A stretch of DNA of 64,000 bases from Persicobacter psychrovividus (lineage in GTDB: Bacteria; Bacteroidota; Bacteroidia; Cytophagales; Cyclobacteriaceae), in NCBI RefSeq assembly GCF_036492425.1, contig NZ_AP025293.1, positions 992,001-1,056,000 on the forward strand. The letters run 5' to 3'. This document shows, one piece after another, positions 52,034 through 60,252 of this stretch; position 1 is the first letter of the stretch; every line of letters begins with the position of its first letter. The notes under the pieces were generated by a model that was not told the DNA's origin, did not search any database, and saw nothing but the letters and a program-made list of their open reading frames with translations. The position numbers were made by a program, and so were the translations under genes.

Positions 52034-54520
52034 ATGATTTTTGACTACCAAAATATAGATCTGCCAGTTAAGGAAGTGATTCCAGCGTTGCAGCAAAAAT
52101 TGAGTGCACATAATACAGTGATCCTTAAAGCGCCCCCAGGTGCAGGGAAAAGTACTTTGTTGCCATTAACCCTTCTGAATGAGGATTGGTGCCAGGGCCG
52201 TAAAATTTTTATGCTTGAACCCCGACGATTGGCCGCAAAATCTATCGCAGAACGGATGGCATACTTTTTAGGGGAGCCGGTTGGCCAGACGGTAGGCTAC
52301 CGAGTGCGGTTTGATACCCGCGTAGGGCCAGATACTAAGATTGAAGTGCTTACGGAAGGCATCCTGACACGGATGCTGCAATCGGATAACGAACTGCCTG
52401 AGGCGGCCATGGTGATTTTTGATGAGTTTCATGAGCGGAGCCTGCATGCGGACCTGGCCATGGCTTTGTGTCGGGAAACACAGGATGTCCTCCGCCCAGA
52501 CCTGAAGATTCTGGTCATGTCGGCCACCCTCGACATGCCCCAGCTGCAAAAAGGACTGAAAGCGCCAGTAATTGAAAGTGCTGGTCGACAATACCCTGTG
52601 GAGGTGCATTATGGAGAAGATGCCGATATTCATTTGTTGCCAGATTTGGCGGCGAGAAAAATTGTGCAGGTCGCCAATCAGCATGACGGCGATATTTTGG
52701 TGTTTTTGCCTGGGCAGGGAGAAATCCGACAGGTGGAAGAGCAGCTCAAACCTTTAGGGGGTATTTTTAGCGTGATGCCACTTTATGGGCAATTGCCTTT
52801 TCGTAAACAACAGGCCGCGCTGTTCCCGGACCGAAATGGGAAAAGAAAAATAGTACTGGCCACCTCTATTGCTGAGACCTCCTTAACTATTGAGGGTATC
52901 GGAGTGGTGATCGACAGCGGTTTCGCACGGGTCGCACAATTTGACCCCAATACGGGTTTGTCAAGACTGACCACCATTCGGCTGTCCCATGACGCTGCCG
53001 ATCAGCGGGCAGGACGTGCAGGTCGACTGGGGCCGGGAGTTTGCTACCGCATGTGGAGCAGGGCAACACATGAACGCCTGCTGACGCATCGTGTTCCAGA
53101 GATCGAACAAGCGGATTTATGTGCGCTAATGCTTGATTTGGCCGCCTGGGGGATGGAGGACGCCTCGTCCCTGTTTTGGGTAAGCCCACCTCCTGCAGGC
53201 AATCTCAAACAATCACGGGAGATACTGCGAGAGCTCGAAATTATTGATGATCAAGGACTCACAACCCATGGGAAAGCCGTTCAGCGGGTGCCTTGTCATC
53301 CTCGGATTGCACATATGTTGATCCGTGCCAAGGAACATGATATTTTGCCTTTGGCCACAGATTTGGCTGCTGTGCTTGAGGAAAGAGATCCATTGCCCAA
53401 AGAGGTCGGGGTGGACATCAACCTGCGGATTGAAGGCCTTCGCAGGTTCCGGAAACAGGATGGGAAAAACCGCCGATTTGGGACGATCAATAAATTATCG
53501 GCTTCCTACCGAAAGTTGTTTTCCATAAATGAGCAAAACGGTTTGGTGGATATGTATGAGGTGGGTTGGTTGTTGGCCAATGCCTACCCTGAGCGTATCG
53601 CCTGCGCCCGCCCAGGAAACAACGCGCAGTTTCAGCTCGCCAATGGGAAAATTGCCATGATTGGCCATCGTGATGAGTTGGCGCACGAAGCATGGCTCGC
53701 TGTGGCGCATATCGATGCCCGCGAGGGGATGGGGAAAGTTTTTATGGCCTCACCGCTCGACCCGAAAGATTTAATCAATATGCTGAAGAAAAAGCGTACT
53801 GTTCGCTGGGATCATGATGAGGAGTGCGTGCAGGCTTGTGAAGAATTACGCATTGGTAGCATTGTGTTAAAATCCACGCCGCTGGCCGAGGTCGAGGAAG
53901 AAGAGGTTCAGCAGGTTTTACTGGAAGTCCTGCGTCGTGAAGGGGGGCACATGCTGAATTTTTCTGATGATGTAAAGCAATGGCAGGCAAGGGTGATGTC
54001 CTGTGCCACTTGGCACCCCGAAGAAGATTGGCCTGAAGTAAGCACCGAAGCGCTGCTTTCAACAGTTGATTCATGGCTTTCACCTTACCTTCAGGGGGTG
54101 CGTAAAGCGAAACAGCTTTATAAACTGGACCTGATGGAGGTCTTGCAGTTTTCACTTTCGCATGAGCAGCAAGGGATGTTGGAGCGTCGTTGTCCTATGA
54201 GAATAGAAGTGCCGAGTGGTTCAAAGATCAAGCTGCAATATCAGCAGGATGGGAGTTCGCCTGTGCTGGCGGTGAGGCTGCAGGAAGTTTTTGGTCTGCA
54301 CGACACCCCCAAAGTGAACCACGGCCAACAGTCGGTATTAATGCATTTGCTTTCGCCAGGTTTTAAACCTGTTCAAATTACTTCCGACTTGCAGAGCTTT
54401 TGGGCAAATGCCTATTTTGAAGTGAAAAAAGACCTGAAACGCCGCTACCCTAAACACAGTTGGCCAGACGATCCGCATGAAGCCATAGCAATTAGTGGGG
54501 TGAGGCGTAAAAAAGGCTGA
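52034..54520 (+). CDS. hrpB: ATP-dependent helicase HrpB
   Basis: The 828-residue DEAH-box helicase starts at ATG 52034 (MIFDYQNIDLPVKEVIPALQ), the family's usual N-terminus; an ATG 30 bp upstream is possible. Motif I is APPGAGKST (33-41), motif II is DEFHERS, motif III is SATLD, and motif VI lies in HDAADQRAGRAGRLGPG. The helicase C-terminal, HA2-like and HrpB_C regions follow, giving the normal full length. HrpB is widespread but its physiological RNA substrate is not established. It lies between the two repeat-module paralogues; there is no sign of operon linkage. Confidence 0.95.
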   Translation: MIFDYQNIDLPVKEVIPALQQKLSAHNTVILKAPPGAGKSTLLPLTLLNEDWCQGRKIFMLEPRRLAAKSIAERMAYFLGEPVGQTVGYRVRFDTRVGPDTKIEVLTEGILTRMLQSDNELPEAAMVIFDEFHERSLHADLAMALCRETQDVLRPDLKILVMSATLDMPQLQKGLKAPVIESAGRQYPVEVHYGEDADIHLLPDLAARKIVQVANQHDGDILVFLPGQGEIRQVEEQLKPLGGIFSVMPLYGQLPFRKQQAALFPDRNGKRKIVLATSIAETSLTIEGIGVVIDSGFARVAQFDPNTGLSRLTTIRLSHDAADQRAGRAGRLGPGVCYRMWSRATHERLLTHRVPEIEQADLCALMLDLAAWGMEDASSLFWVSPPPAGNLKQSREILRELEIIDDQGLTTHGKAVQRVPCHPRIAHMLIRAKEHDILPLATDLAAVLEERDPLPKEVGVDINLRIEGLRRFRKQDGKNRRFGTINKLSASYRKLFSINEQNGLVDMYEVGWLLANAYPERIACARPGNNAQFQLANGKIAMIGHRDELAHEAWLAVAHIDAREGMGKVFMASPLDPKDLINMLKKKRTVRWDHDEECVQACEELRIGSIVLKSTPLAEVEEEEVQQVLLEVLRREGGHMLNFSDDVKQWQARVMSCATWHPEEDWPEVSTEALLSTVDSWLSPYLQGVRKAKQLYKLDLMEVLQFSLSHEQQGMLERRCPMRIEVPSGSKIKLQYQQDGSSPVLAVRLQEVFGLHDTPKVNHGQQSVLMHLLSPGFKPVQITSDLQSFWANAYFEVKKDLKRRYPKHSWPDDPHEAIAISGVRRKKG

Positions 54521-54696
54521 ATTCATTAAGTTATTTAATATATAATTAAGAATATTGTATTTAGGATTCAATGTGTTCAATAAAAACACCTAAAGGGAAC
54601 GTGTTGAAATAAATTAGCGTTCTAACCTCATGTCTGAATCTTAAATTCGTCATCCATAAAATGACGATATTGAACTATTAAGCAGAATAAAGAAGT

Positions 54697-55767
54697 ATGG
54701 ATAAAGGAAATAATTATGCACTGATTATGGCTGGTGGTGTCGGTTCCCGACTTTGGCCATTAAGTAAGTCTGAAAAACCGAAGCAATTCCTTGATTTGCT
54801 CGGTATGGGTCGTTCATTGCTGCAATTAACATTTGATCGCCTGGCGAAAGTGTGCCATGAAGATAATATTTATATTATCACCAATGAGCAGTATGCAGGC
54901 CTGGTACAGGAGCAGTTGCCCAATATTAGCAGTGAGCAGATTTTGGCAGAGCCAGTGTTAAGAAATACCGCGCCTTGTATCGCTTATGCAGCGCATAAAA
55001 TTGCCTCAAAAAATCCTGAAGCCAATATGGTTGTCGCTCCCGCCGACCACCTGATTTTAAATGAAACCTCCTTCGTTGATGCAGTGAAATATGCTTTTAA
55101 TATCACTGCCAAAGATGATGTGTTGGTTACTTTTGGAATTCAGCCTTCCCGCCCAGACACGGGCTATGGTTATATTGAATATGACAAAACCGCTGAAGGC
55201 CTGACCGAAGTGATTCAGTTTAAGGAAAAGCCAAACCTTGAAGTGGCCAAGCAATTCCTTGCAGAAGGTGGATTTTTGTGGAACTCAGGGATTTTTGCCT
55301 GGTCTGTTAAGTCGATTATCAGTAGCCTTGGAAAGAATGCGCCAGAAATCAACGGGATTTTTGAAAACATTCAGTATTATTCTTCTCAGGAAATTCCTCA
55401 GATTGCCGAAGGTTACCAAGTATGTCCTTCAGATTCGGTGGATTATGCTATCCTTGAAAAAGCGGACAACGTAAAGGTGTTACCCGTACAGTTTAACTGG
55501 TCAGATCTTGGAACGTGGAAGTCAATTTATGAAAATAAAGAATATGACTTTGATAAAAATGCGGTTCACGGTAATGTGGTAACAGAAAATACGAATAACT
55601 GCCTGATCAAAGTTCGTGATGGTAAATTGGCAGTAGTGAAAGGATTAGAGAACTTTATCGTTGTTGATGAAAATGATGTTCTTGTGATTTGCCCGAAAGA
55701 TGAAGAGCAATCCATTAAAGACATATATACCAAAATCAAAGATACAGTAAATAAAAATTTTATTTAA
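54697..55767 (+). CDS. manC: Mannose-1-phosphate guanylyltransferase
   Basis: The 356-residue cytoplasmic enzyme makes GDP-mannose from mannose-1-phosphate and GTP for exopolysaccharide, O-antigen or glycoprotein synthesis. The nucleotidyltransferase signature is MAGGVGSRLWPLSKSEKPKQ (11-30), followed by EPVLRNTAPCIAYAA, VVAPADHLI, TFGIQPSRPDTGYGYIEY, QFKEKP and WNSGIFAW. It lacks the C-terminal phosphomannose-isomerase domain of bifunctional AlgA/ManC, so it is monofunctional. A small inverted repeat, CGTCAT/ATGACG (54648-54653 and 54661-54666), lies 30 bp before the start. No glycan gene cluster adjoins it. Confidence 0.94.
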   Translation: MDKGNNYALIMAGGVGSRLWPLSKSEKPKQFLDLLGMGRSLLQLTFDRLAKVCHEDNIYIITNEQYAGLVQEQLPNISSEQILAEPVLRNTAPCIAYAAHKIASKNPEANMVVAPADHLILNETSFVDAVKYAFNITAKDDVLVTFGIQPSRPDTGYGYIEYDKTAEGLTEVIQFKEKPNLEVAKQFLAEGGFLWNSGIFAWSVKSIISSLGKNAPEINGIFENIQYYSSQEIPQIAEGYQVCPSDSVDYAILEKADNVKVLPVQFNWSDLGTWKSIYENKEYDFDKNAVHGNVVTENTNNCLIKVRDGKLAVVKGLENFIVVDENDVLVICPKDEEQSIKDIYTKIKDTVNKNFI

Positions 55768-55787
55768 TTATATAAAAATATTGATAT

Positions 55788-55816
55788 AAAAAAGGTCGTG
55801 TTAAGCGACCTTTTTT
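55788..55816. terminator. Bidirectional terminator between manC and repeat-module gene B
   Basis: AAAAAAGGTCG (55788-55798) pairs perfectly with CGACCTTTTTT (55806-55816). The stem overlaps the stop codon region of the minus-strand gene ending at 55815. Confidence 0.88.
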
Positions 55817-56789
55817 ATTTGCCATGTAAAAAATGGAGCAAATTGAATCTTTTGCCTTTCTTGCTGAGCTCTTTGGTGTATTCTGTCAAGGGGTTGTGAG
55901 GAAAGCGTGCTGGACGATGTTTGTTCAGCCAGTCGGTGAACTCTTTACGGCTCTCAATAGGGTGATTTTTTTCCTGCCAGTTCTCGATATATTTTTTTGC
56001 TTCCTGATAATTCATCGCTGGAGCATCTTCTTCAAGTATTTCTTCAGCAGTTAATGGATAAGCAAGGTCTGCGGTGCTTTTGTCTCTTTTGGTGAACAAG
56101 GCATTAAGGGCTGCTTTAGGATCCTGAGCAATTTTTTTCTTTGCTTCATTATTAATCTGTGGGATAAAAGCATCGATTCTCGGCTCTTCAGAAGCGGAAA
56201 CGACCACCTTTTTTGCAGCAGCTGGTTTCTTCTTTCGGGCAAAAGAATGGCCAAGGAAATTGGTCAGGCTGAAGCGCTGAGCAGGATATTCGGCTTTGAA
56301 TGTTTTATTGACATCCAGCGGGAAGGTTTTCGGCGCAACGGTTTGTACCCAATCTTCGAAAGCGGCTTTGGATTTAAATTCGCCATGAGTGCTGATATAA
56401 TCCCGGGTGAATTTTTTGGCCTCCTCGTAATTCATCATCTGCAAAGTGGAAGATTTTTTTGCAGGTTTTGCAGGTTTTGCAGGTGTGATTTTTGGCTGAT
56501 TTGCTTGAGGTGCAGCGTCTTTTTTTACCGCACTGGTATTTTTAAAACCTTTGATAGAACCGTAGGCGGCGTAGGGTGATTTAGGGAGCACAAAACCCCA
56601 AAGTGACTGACATTGTGATGGCTCTGCTTGTTGATATATACGACGATAACCATCAATACAATTGATATCCAAAGTTTTCAAAATTTGTATAAAATCTGTT
56701 TTTATTGGATATATTTTTGATTTCGTTTTTATCCTTTTTTCTGAAAAATCAATAGATGCTATGGCATCCTTTACACTTTTATCTAACAT
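55815..56789 (-). CDS. Repeat-module protein B (paralogue of the gene at 50460), unknown family
   Basis: This 324-residue soluble basic protein shares its plan with the gene at 50460-51275. The N-terminal module is at about 26-81 (IYPIKTDFIQILKTLDI, GFVLPKSPYAAYG), followed by a Pro/Ala/Lys linker (ITPAKPAKPAKKSS), then two ~64-residue modules at 118-180 (NYEEAKKFTRDY, FEDWV, FPLDV, RFSLTNFLG) and 258-321 (NYQEAKKYIENW, FTDWLNKHRPARFPHNP, RFNLLHFLHG). An extra basic and acidic stretch separates the modules. The second module is closest to the integrase-repeat-unit consensus. The Lys-rich linkers suggest DNA or RNA contact (inference). Confidence 0.7.
   Translation of the reverse strand: MLDKSVKDAIASIDFSEKRIKTKSKIYPIKTDFIQILKTLDINCIDGYRRIYQQAEPSQCQSLWGFVLPKSPYAAYGSIKGFKNTSAVKKDAAPQANQPKITPAKPAKPAKKSSTLQMMNYEEAKKFTRDYISTHGEFKSKAAFEDWVQTVAPKTFPLDVNKTFKAEYPAQRFSLTNFLGHSFARKKKPAAAKKVVVSASEEPRIDAFIPQINNEAKKKIAQDPKAALNALFTKRDKSTADLAYPLTAEEILEEDAPAMNYQEAKKYIENWQEKNHPIESRKEFTDWLNKHRPARFPHNPLTEYTKELSKKGKRFNLLHFLHGK
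56461..56486. repeat. In-frame 9-bp tandem repeat
   Basis: GCAGGTTTT is repeated (56461-56469, 56470-56478) with a partial third copy, inside the linker of repeat-module protein B, where it encodes the Ala-Lys-Pro repeat. The copy number could vary without shifting the frame. Confidence 0.75.
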
Positions 56790-57040
56790 GTTCTTTACTC
56801 AAACAAGTATTTTGTTGACATAAACGCACACTGTTTTAAAAATTTACGGGGACGTAAATAAGTATGCTATTAAAGAGAATTGGAATTTGTTATCCGCAAA
56901 TATATTGATCTTTACGCAAAGAAGATCCTTTATGTTCGCAAGCGTAGAAGAGTTTGTGGACAATGCTCGAAATTAATTCAAATTTTGAGAAATAACTAAT
57001 CAGTGGGCTGAAAATGAAGCCACAGAAAACTTTGGGCACA
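56790..57040. other. Intergenic region upstream of repeat-module gene B
   Basis: It holds the gene's promoter region, but no consensus is seen. It ends at the terminator of the next minus-strand gene. No small gene was supported. Confidence 0.4.
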
Positions 57041-57077
57041 AAAAAAAGGAAGCCCAAGTGTGTTTGGCTTCCTTTCA
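57041..57077 (-). terminator. Terminator after the 73-residue gene
   Basis: AAAGGAAGCC (57045-57054) pairs perfectly with GGCTTCCTTT (57066-57075), with an A run on the + strand that becomes a U run for minus-strand transcripts. Confidence 0.85.
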
Positions 57078-57091
57078 ATACTGTTATAAGT

Positions 57092-57313
57092 TTACGCGAA
57101 GATGAGACTATCCACCTTTTTCACAAAGTCGGCACAAGTAATCAGCGTATCACCCGTTCGTTCATTTTTGATCGTAACGTTGCCTTTCTTGGCATAAAGA
57201 AAGCTGCCTTCTTGTGTTTGAATGTACTCATCCTCATTAAAAATACGAATTACGCGATAAACGTCCTTCGTTGGAGGACTGATCAAGTTTACTTTTTCTT
57301 CTAAATGTAGCAT
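57092..57313 (-). CDS. Small 73-residue hypothetical protein
   Basis: The 73-residue soluble protein (MLHLEEKVNLISPPTKDVYR at the start) is probably a small beta-rich fold: alternating strands DVYRVIRIFNEDEYIQTQEG, SFLYAKKGNVTIKNERTGDT, then a helix (CADFVKKVDSLIF). It has a clean start, a perfect terminator directly downstream and codon use like its neighbours, so it is probably real. No family is recognised. Confidence 0.6.
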   Translation of the reverse strand: MLHLEEKVNLISPPTKDVYRVIRIFNEDEYIQTQEGSFLYAKKGNVTIKNERTGDTLITCADFVKKVDSLIFA

Positions 57314-57469
57314 GTCCCTTAAAAAATATGTTTCATGAGTAATTTAATCAAGAAAAAAGATAAGTATTATGACATTCGTTAGGAAGGAACAAGATTATAG
57401 CCACCTTTTTGAATATTGTTATTTTCGTTTCTGAATTTTACGAATATATCAATATTCAGGAGGAGCTAA

Positions 57470-57521
57470 AGCGTGTTCAAAACTTCATATTCACAGTAGG
57501 TGGTAAGTTTTTAAACACGCT
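57470..57521. repeat. Near-perfect 16-17-bp inverted repeat
   Basis: AGCGTGTTCAAAACTT (57470-57485) faces AAGTTTTTAAACACGCT (57505-57521), complementary apart from a one-base offset. Related AGCGTGTTT-type motifs occur near 2518 and 42917. It may be a repeat end or a hairpin; it lies just beyond the stop of the acetate permease gene. Confidence 0.5.
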
Positions 57522-57567
57522 CTTTTGAATCCGTAATTCGAGGCTTATGGCCACAAATGGGCAGGGT

Positions 57568-58152
57568 TTATCCTAAAGGAAGGATGGTCTTTCCGTAGGT
57601 GCCATTGATGATTTGAGCCATGGCATCATAAAATGCCAAACCGCCACAAATAATCCCAGTGATGCCTGCGGCCATGCCTATTGCTGAAATATGCGTGAAA
57701 TTTTCAAGTGCTAACAGGAAGAATAAAATCGTTAAGCTGCCAAATACTCCTTGGGTGACCTTGCTGCTTTTCATCGTCGCGCCAAACATACCTGCGGTAA
57801 ACAATCCCCAGATAGACAAGTATGCGCCCAAAGCGGTATGATCTGTGGCATTCACCTTGATCCCTGCTGCGGGCATCACGAAAATCGCCACCAATGAGAG
57901 CCAGAAACAGCCGTAAGCAGTAAATGCAGTGGCGCCAAAAGTGTTTCCTTTTTTGTTTTCCTGCATTCCAGCGATTACCTGCGCAATTCCACCGACAAAA
58001 ATACCCATTCCCAAAATGGCAGAGTTTACATCAAACAGGCCAATATTGTGCAGGTTCAGCAAAATTGTTGTGGAGCCGAAGCCAAATAATCCTAAAGGCG
58101 CAGGGTTTGCGATGTTCATATTAACGTTTACTGCGCTTTCTAAATTTTTCAT
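57568..58152 (-). CDS. satP: Acetate/succinate permease, SatP family
   Basis: The 194-residue six-helix inner-membrane protein is of the GPR1/FUN34/YaaH (AceTr) family, which takes up acetate and related short acids. The signature NPAPLGLFGFG is at residues 16-26, followed by VGGIAQVIAGMQENKKGNTF, ATAFTAYGCFWLSL and a final GGLAFYDAMAQIIN. The length is normal for the family. It is divergent from the TetR-led export operon across 216 bp. No acetate-metabolism gene adjoins it. Confidence 0.93.
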   Translation of the reverse strand: MKNLESAVNVNMNIANPAPLGLFGFGSTTILLNLHNIGLFDVNSAILGMGIFVGGIAQVIAGMQENKKGNTFGATAFTAYGCFWLSLVAIFVMPAAGIKVNATDHTALGAYLSIWGLFTAGMFGATMKSSKVTQGVFGSLTILFFLLALENFTHISAIGMAAGITGIICGGLAFYDAMAQIINGTYGKTILPLG

Positions 58153-58339
58153 GTTCTGAAGTGATTGTTTTTAAATTGGCGCGCAAAGTATGAAAATTAT
58201 ATCAATTTACAGATATACGTCATGTTTTTAGTTCAATAAAAATGATACATATCAGTATGTCGTTTTCTAATGTTATCATTGCCTGAGGGTTATTCTTTTT
58301 GAGTAGGATTGTTTCTGTAAATTATATTGTTTAACTTTA

Positions 58340-58359
58340 TTTTACCCAAATGGGTAAAA
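58340..58359. promoter_or_regulatory. Palindromic operator of the TetR-led export operon
   Basis: TTTTACCCA (58340-58348) and TGGGTAAAA (58351-58359) are perfect complements with a 2-bp centre. The site ends 9 bp before the TetR start, the classic place for TetR autoregulation. It would control the whole downstream operon. Confidence 0.65.
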
Positions 58360-58368
58360 GTTGAGCAA

Positions 58369-58986
58369 ATGAAACAGCAAACCAAAAATAACATTATAGC
58401 CGCCGCCCGTGAGATGATCCTTGAAGAGGGCTATGGCGCTTTGCGTATGCAGGCTTTAGCCGACAGGGCGGAGGTCAATAAGGGGGTTATTCACTATTAT
58501 TTTAAGGGGAAGGAGAATTTATATCAGGAAGTACTCGCCTCGCTTGTAGGGCAAATTTATGTGCAAGTTCAGGATGAACTGATGCGGGAGGCGCCATTAA
58601 AAGAGCGGCTGGAGTCCGTTGTTGGCTTGTACCTTCAGAAAATTGCTCAGGAGCCGCGCTTGCCCTTGTTTATCGTCAATGAATTGCCGAAAAACCCTGC
58701 CCTGCTTTCCAAAATGCCTTTACTGCAGGAGGTGCGACAGACTTTAAATGTATTGTCTGAAGTGCTGAAACAGGAGGGATATCAGTATGGGCTTAAAAAT
58801 GCCATGGCTTTGGTGATGAATATGGTTTCGCTGATTGCCTTTCCATTTTTTATGGTCAGTATAAAGGACAAGGTATTGCCCGATAGTCCACAGGCAGCAG
58901 AGGTGCTTCAGGATTTTATGGCTGACAGGGCTTCAGAAATTGCAAGCATGGTGATGGTAACATTAAAACAACAATCGGATGAATAG
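58369..58986 (+). CDS. TetR/AcrR-family repressor
   Basis: The 205-residue regulator starts at ATG 58369 (MKQQTKNNIIAAAREMILEE); an upstream in-frame extension would run through the palindromic operator. The N-terminal helix-turn-helix (about 8-52) shows GYGALRMQALADRAEVNKGV and IHYYFKGKENLYQEV, the TetR consensus. The C-terminal ligand-binding part is unassigned. It is the first gene of the export operon and overlaps tolC by 8 bp. By analogy to E. coli CecR it should repress the operon until an effector binds. Confidence 0.92.
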   Translation: MKQQTKNNIIAAAREMILEEGYGALRMQALADRAEVNKGVIHYYFKGKENLYQEVLASLVGQIYVQVQDELMREAPLKERLESVVGLYLQKIAQEPRLPLFIVNELPKNPALLSKMPLLQEVRQTLNVLSEVLKQEGYQYGLKNAMALVMNMVSLIAFPFFMVSIKDKVLPDSPQAAEVLQDFMADRASEIASMVMVTLKQQSDE

Positions 58987-60241
58987 GATATTTTTATTGG
59001 CGCTTTTGGTCATTTTTAGCCAGAGACTGATGGCACAGCCCGTACGGCTGGAGGACTGTATCTCGAAGGCCATCGCTCATCAACAGTTTCTGAGTCAGCA
59101 GGAGGGAATACAGCAGCAGGGAGTACTGCAGGAAGCCATCATTAAAAAGGAGTGGTTGCCGCAGTTGGCCTTGCAAGGAAGTGCTGCGCTGCAAAACGAA
59201 CAGATTACTTTCCCTTCTGCTCCCAACGGCATGGCATTTCCTGAAGTTCCTTTATATAATGTCAGGGCTTTGCTCTCGGTATCGCAACCGATTTACGATG
59301 CCGGCATGGTGGCACTGAAATTAAAAATGAAGCAGCAGGAGCATCAGCAGGACTCTTTGTCGTTATCAGCCAAACAGCTTCAAGTCCGACAGCAGGTAAC
59401 GGCCATGTATTTTGGCTTATTGCTGAATCAACAGCAACAGGGGATTCTTGAGGGGCATCTAAAAAGTCTTCAGGCACGGGTAAAGCAAGCAAAAGCAGCC
59501 GCTGAAGGTGGCGCCATGGCCAATGCAGCGGTAATGCAGTTGCAGGCACGGGTTTTGGAATTGCAGCAGCAATTGTTGGAGGCCTCTTCAGGGATTGAGG
59601 CGACCATTGAGCAGCTGAGCCTCTCGACTGGGGAAGCCTACACCTCGGCGACTGTTTTTGAGCTTCCGGAGGTACAGGCTGACCTCGCCGATGTGAGTGT
59701 CCTTCGCCGACCAGAAATGCAGCTGCTCTCAGGACAAAAATATGCGTTGGGATTAAAGCGGAATATGGAGCGGAACAAATTGCGGCCACAGATTGGTGCC
59801 TTCGCCTCTGCTGGTGTCGGGAACCCTGGCTACAATATTATTGAAGCAGGATGGAGCCCAATGGCTTCGATTGGTTTGAGTGTTAATTGGGTGTTTTTTG
59901 ACTGGGGAAAAAGCCGCAAAACAAGGGATGTGATCCAGCTGCAACAGGCGGCTGTTGATTATCAGCAGGAGCGGCTGAAGCTGAACCTGCAATTGCAGCT
60001 GACCAGCCTACGCAATGACATCCTGAAGAATGTGGCCATGCTGGAGTCTGATCAGCAAATAGTAGCGTTAAGGCGGCAGGTACTGAGCAGGGCAGAAGTG
60101 CAGGTAACCGAAGGGGTGATGACCACCGCCGATTACCTCAGAGTGGTGCAGGAATCGCAGGAGGCGGAATTTAAAATGGCCATTCATCAGATTCAGGTGC
60201 AAATGCAGAAGTTGAATTTTAATTTGGTTAAGGGACTTTAA
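58979..60241 (+). CDS. TolC-family outer-membrane channel (ABC export operon)
   Basis: The 420-residue protein has signal MNRIFLLALLVIFSQRLMAQ and the two-fold OEP/TolC repeat: RLEDCISKAIAHQQFLSQQE, EWLPQLALQGSAAL, ALLSVSQPIYDAGMVALKLK, ...LRPQIGAFASAGVGN and LSVNWVFFDWGKSRKTRDVI. It provides the outer-membrane exit for the ABC-2 pump encoded downstream. The start overlaps the TetR gene by 8 bp, indicating coupled expression. A gap of 11 bp separates it from the HlyD adaptor gene. Confidence 0.92.
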   Translation: MNRIFLLALLVIFSQRLMAQPVRLEDCISKAIAHQQFLSQQEGIQQQGVLQEAIIKKEWLPQLALQGSAALQNEQITFPSAPNGMAFPEVPLYNVRALLSVSQPIYDAGMVALKLKMKQQEHQQDSLSLSAKQLQVRQQVTAMYFGLLLNQQQQGILEGHLKSLQARVKQAKAAAEGGAMANAAVMQLQARVLELQQQLLEASSGIEATIEQLSLSTGEAYTSATVFELPEVQADLADVSVLRRPEMQLLSGQKYALGLKRNMERNKLRPQIGAFASAGVGNPGYNIIEAGWSPMASIGLSVNWVFFDWGKSRKTRDVIQLQQAAVDYQQERLKLNLQLQLTSLRNDILKNVAMLESDQQIVALRRQVLSRAEVQVTEGVMTTADYLRVVQESQEAEFKMAIHQIQVQMQKLNFNLVKGL

Positions 60242-60252
60242 CAGAAATAACC

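Noticed and set aside
50460-56789. Defence island or phage integrase built around the repeat-module genes and hrpB
   Set aside because: No integrase, nuclease, attachment site or phage gene is present; HrpB and ManC are ordinary chromosomal genes.
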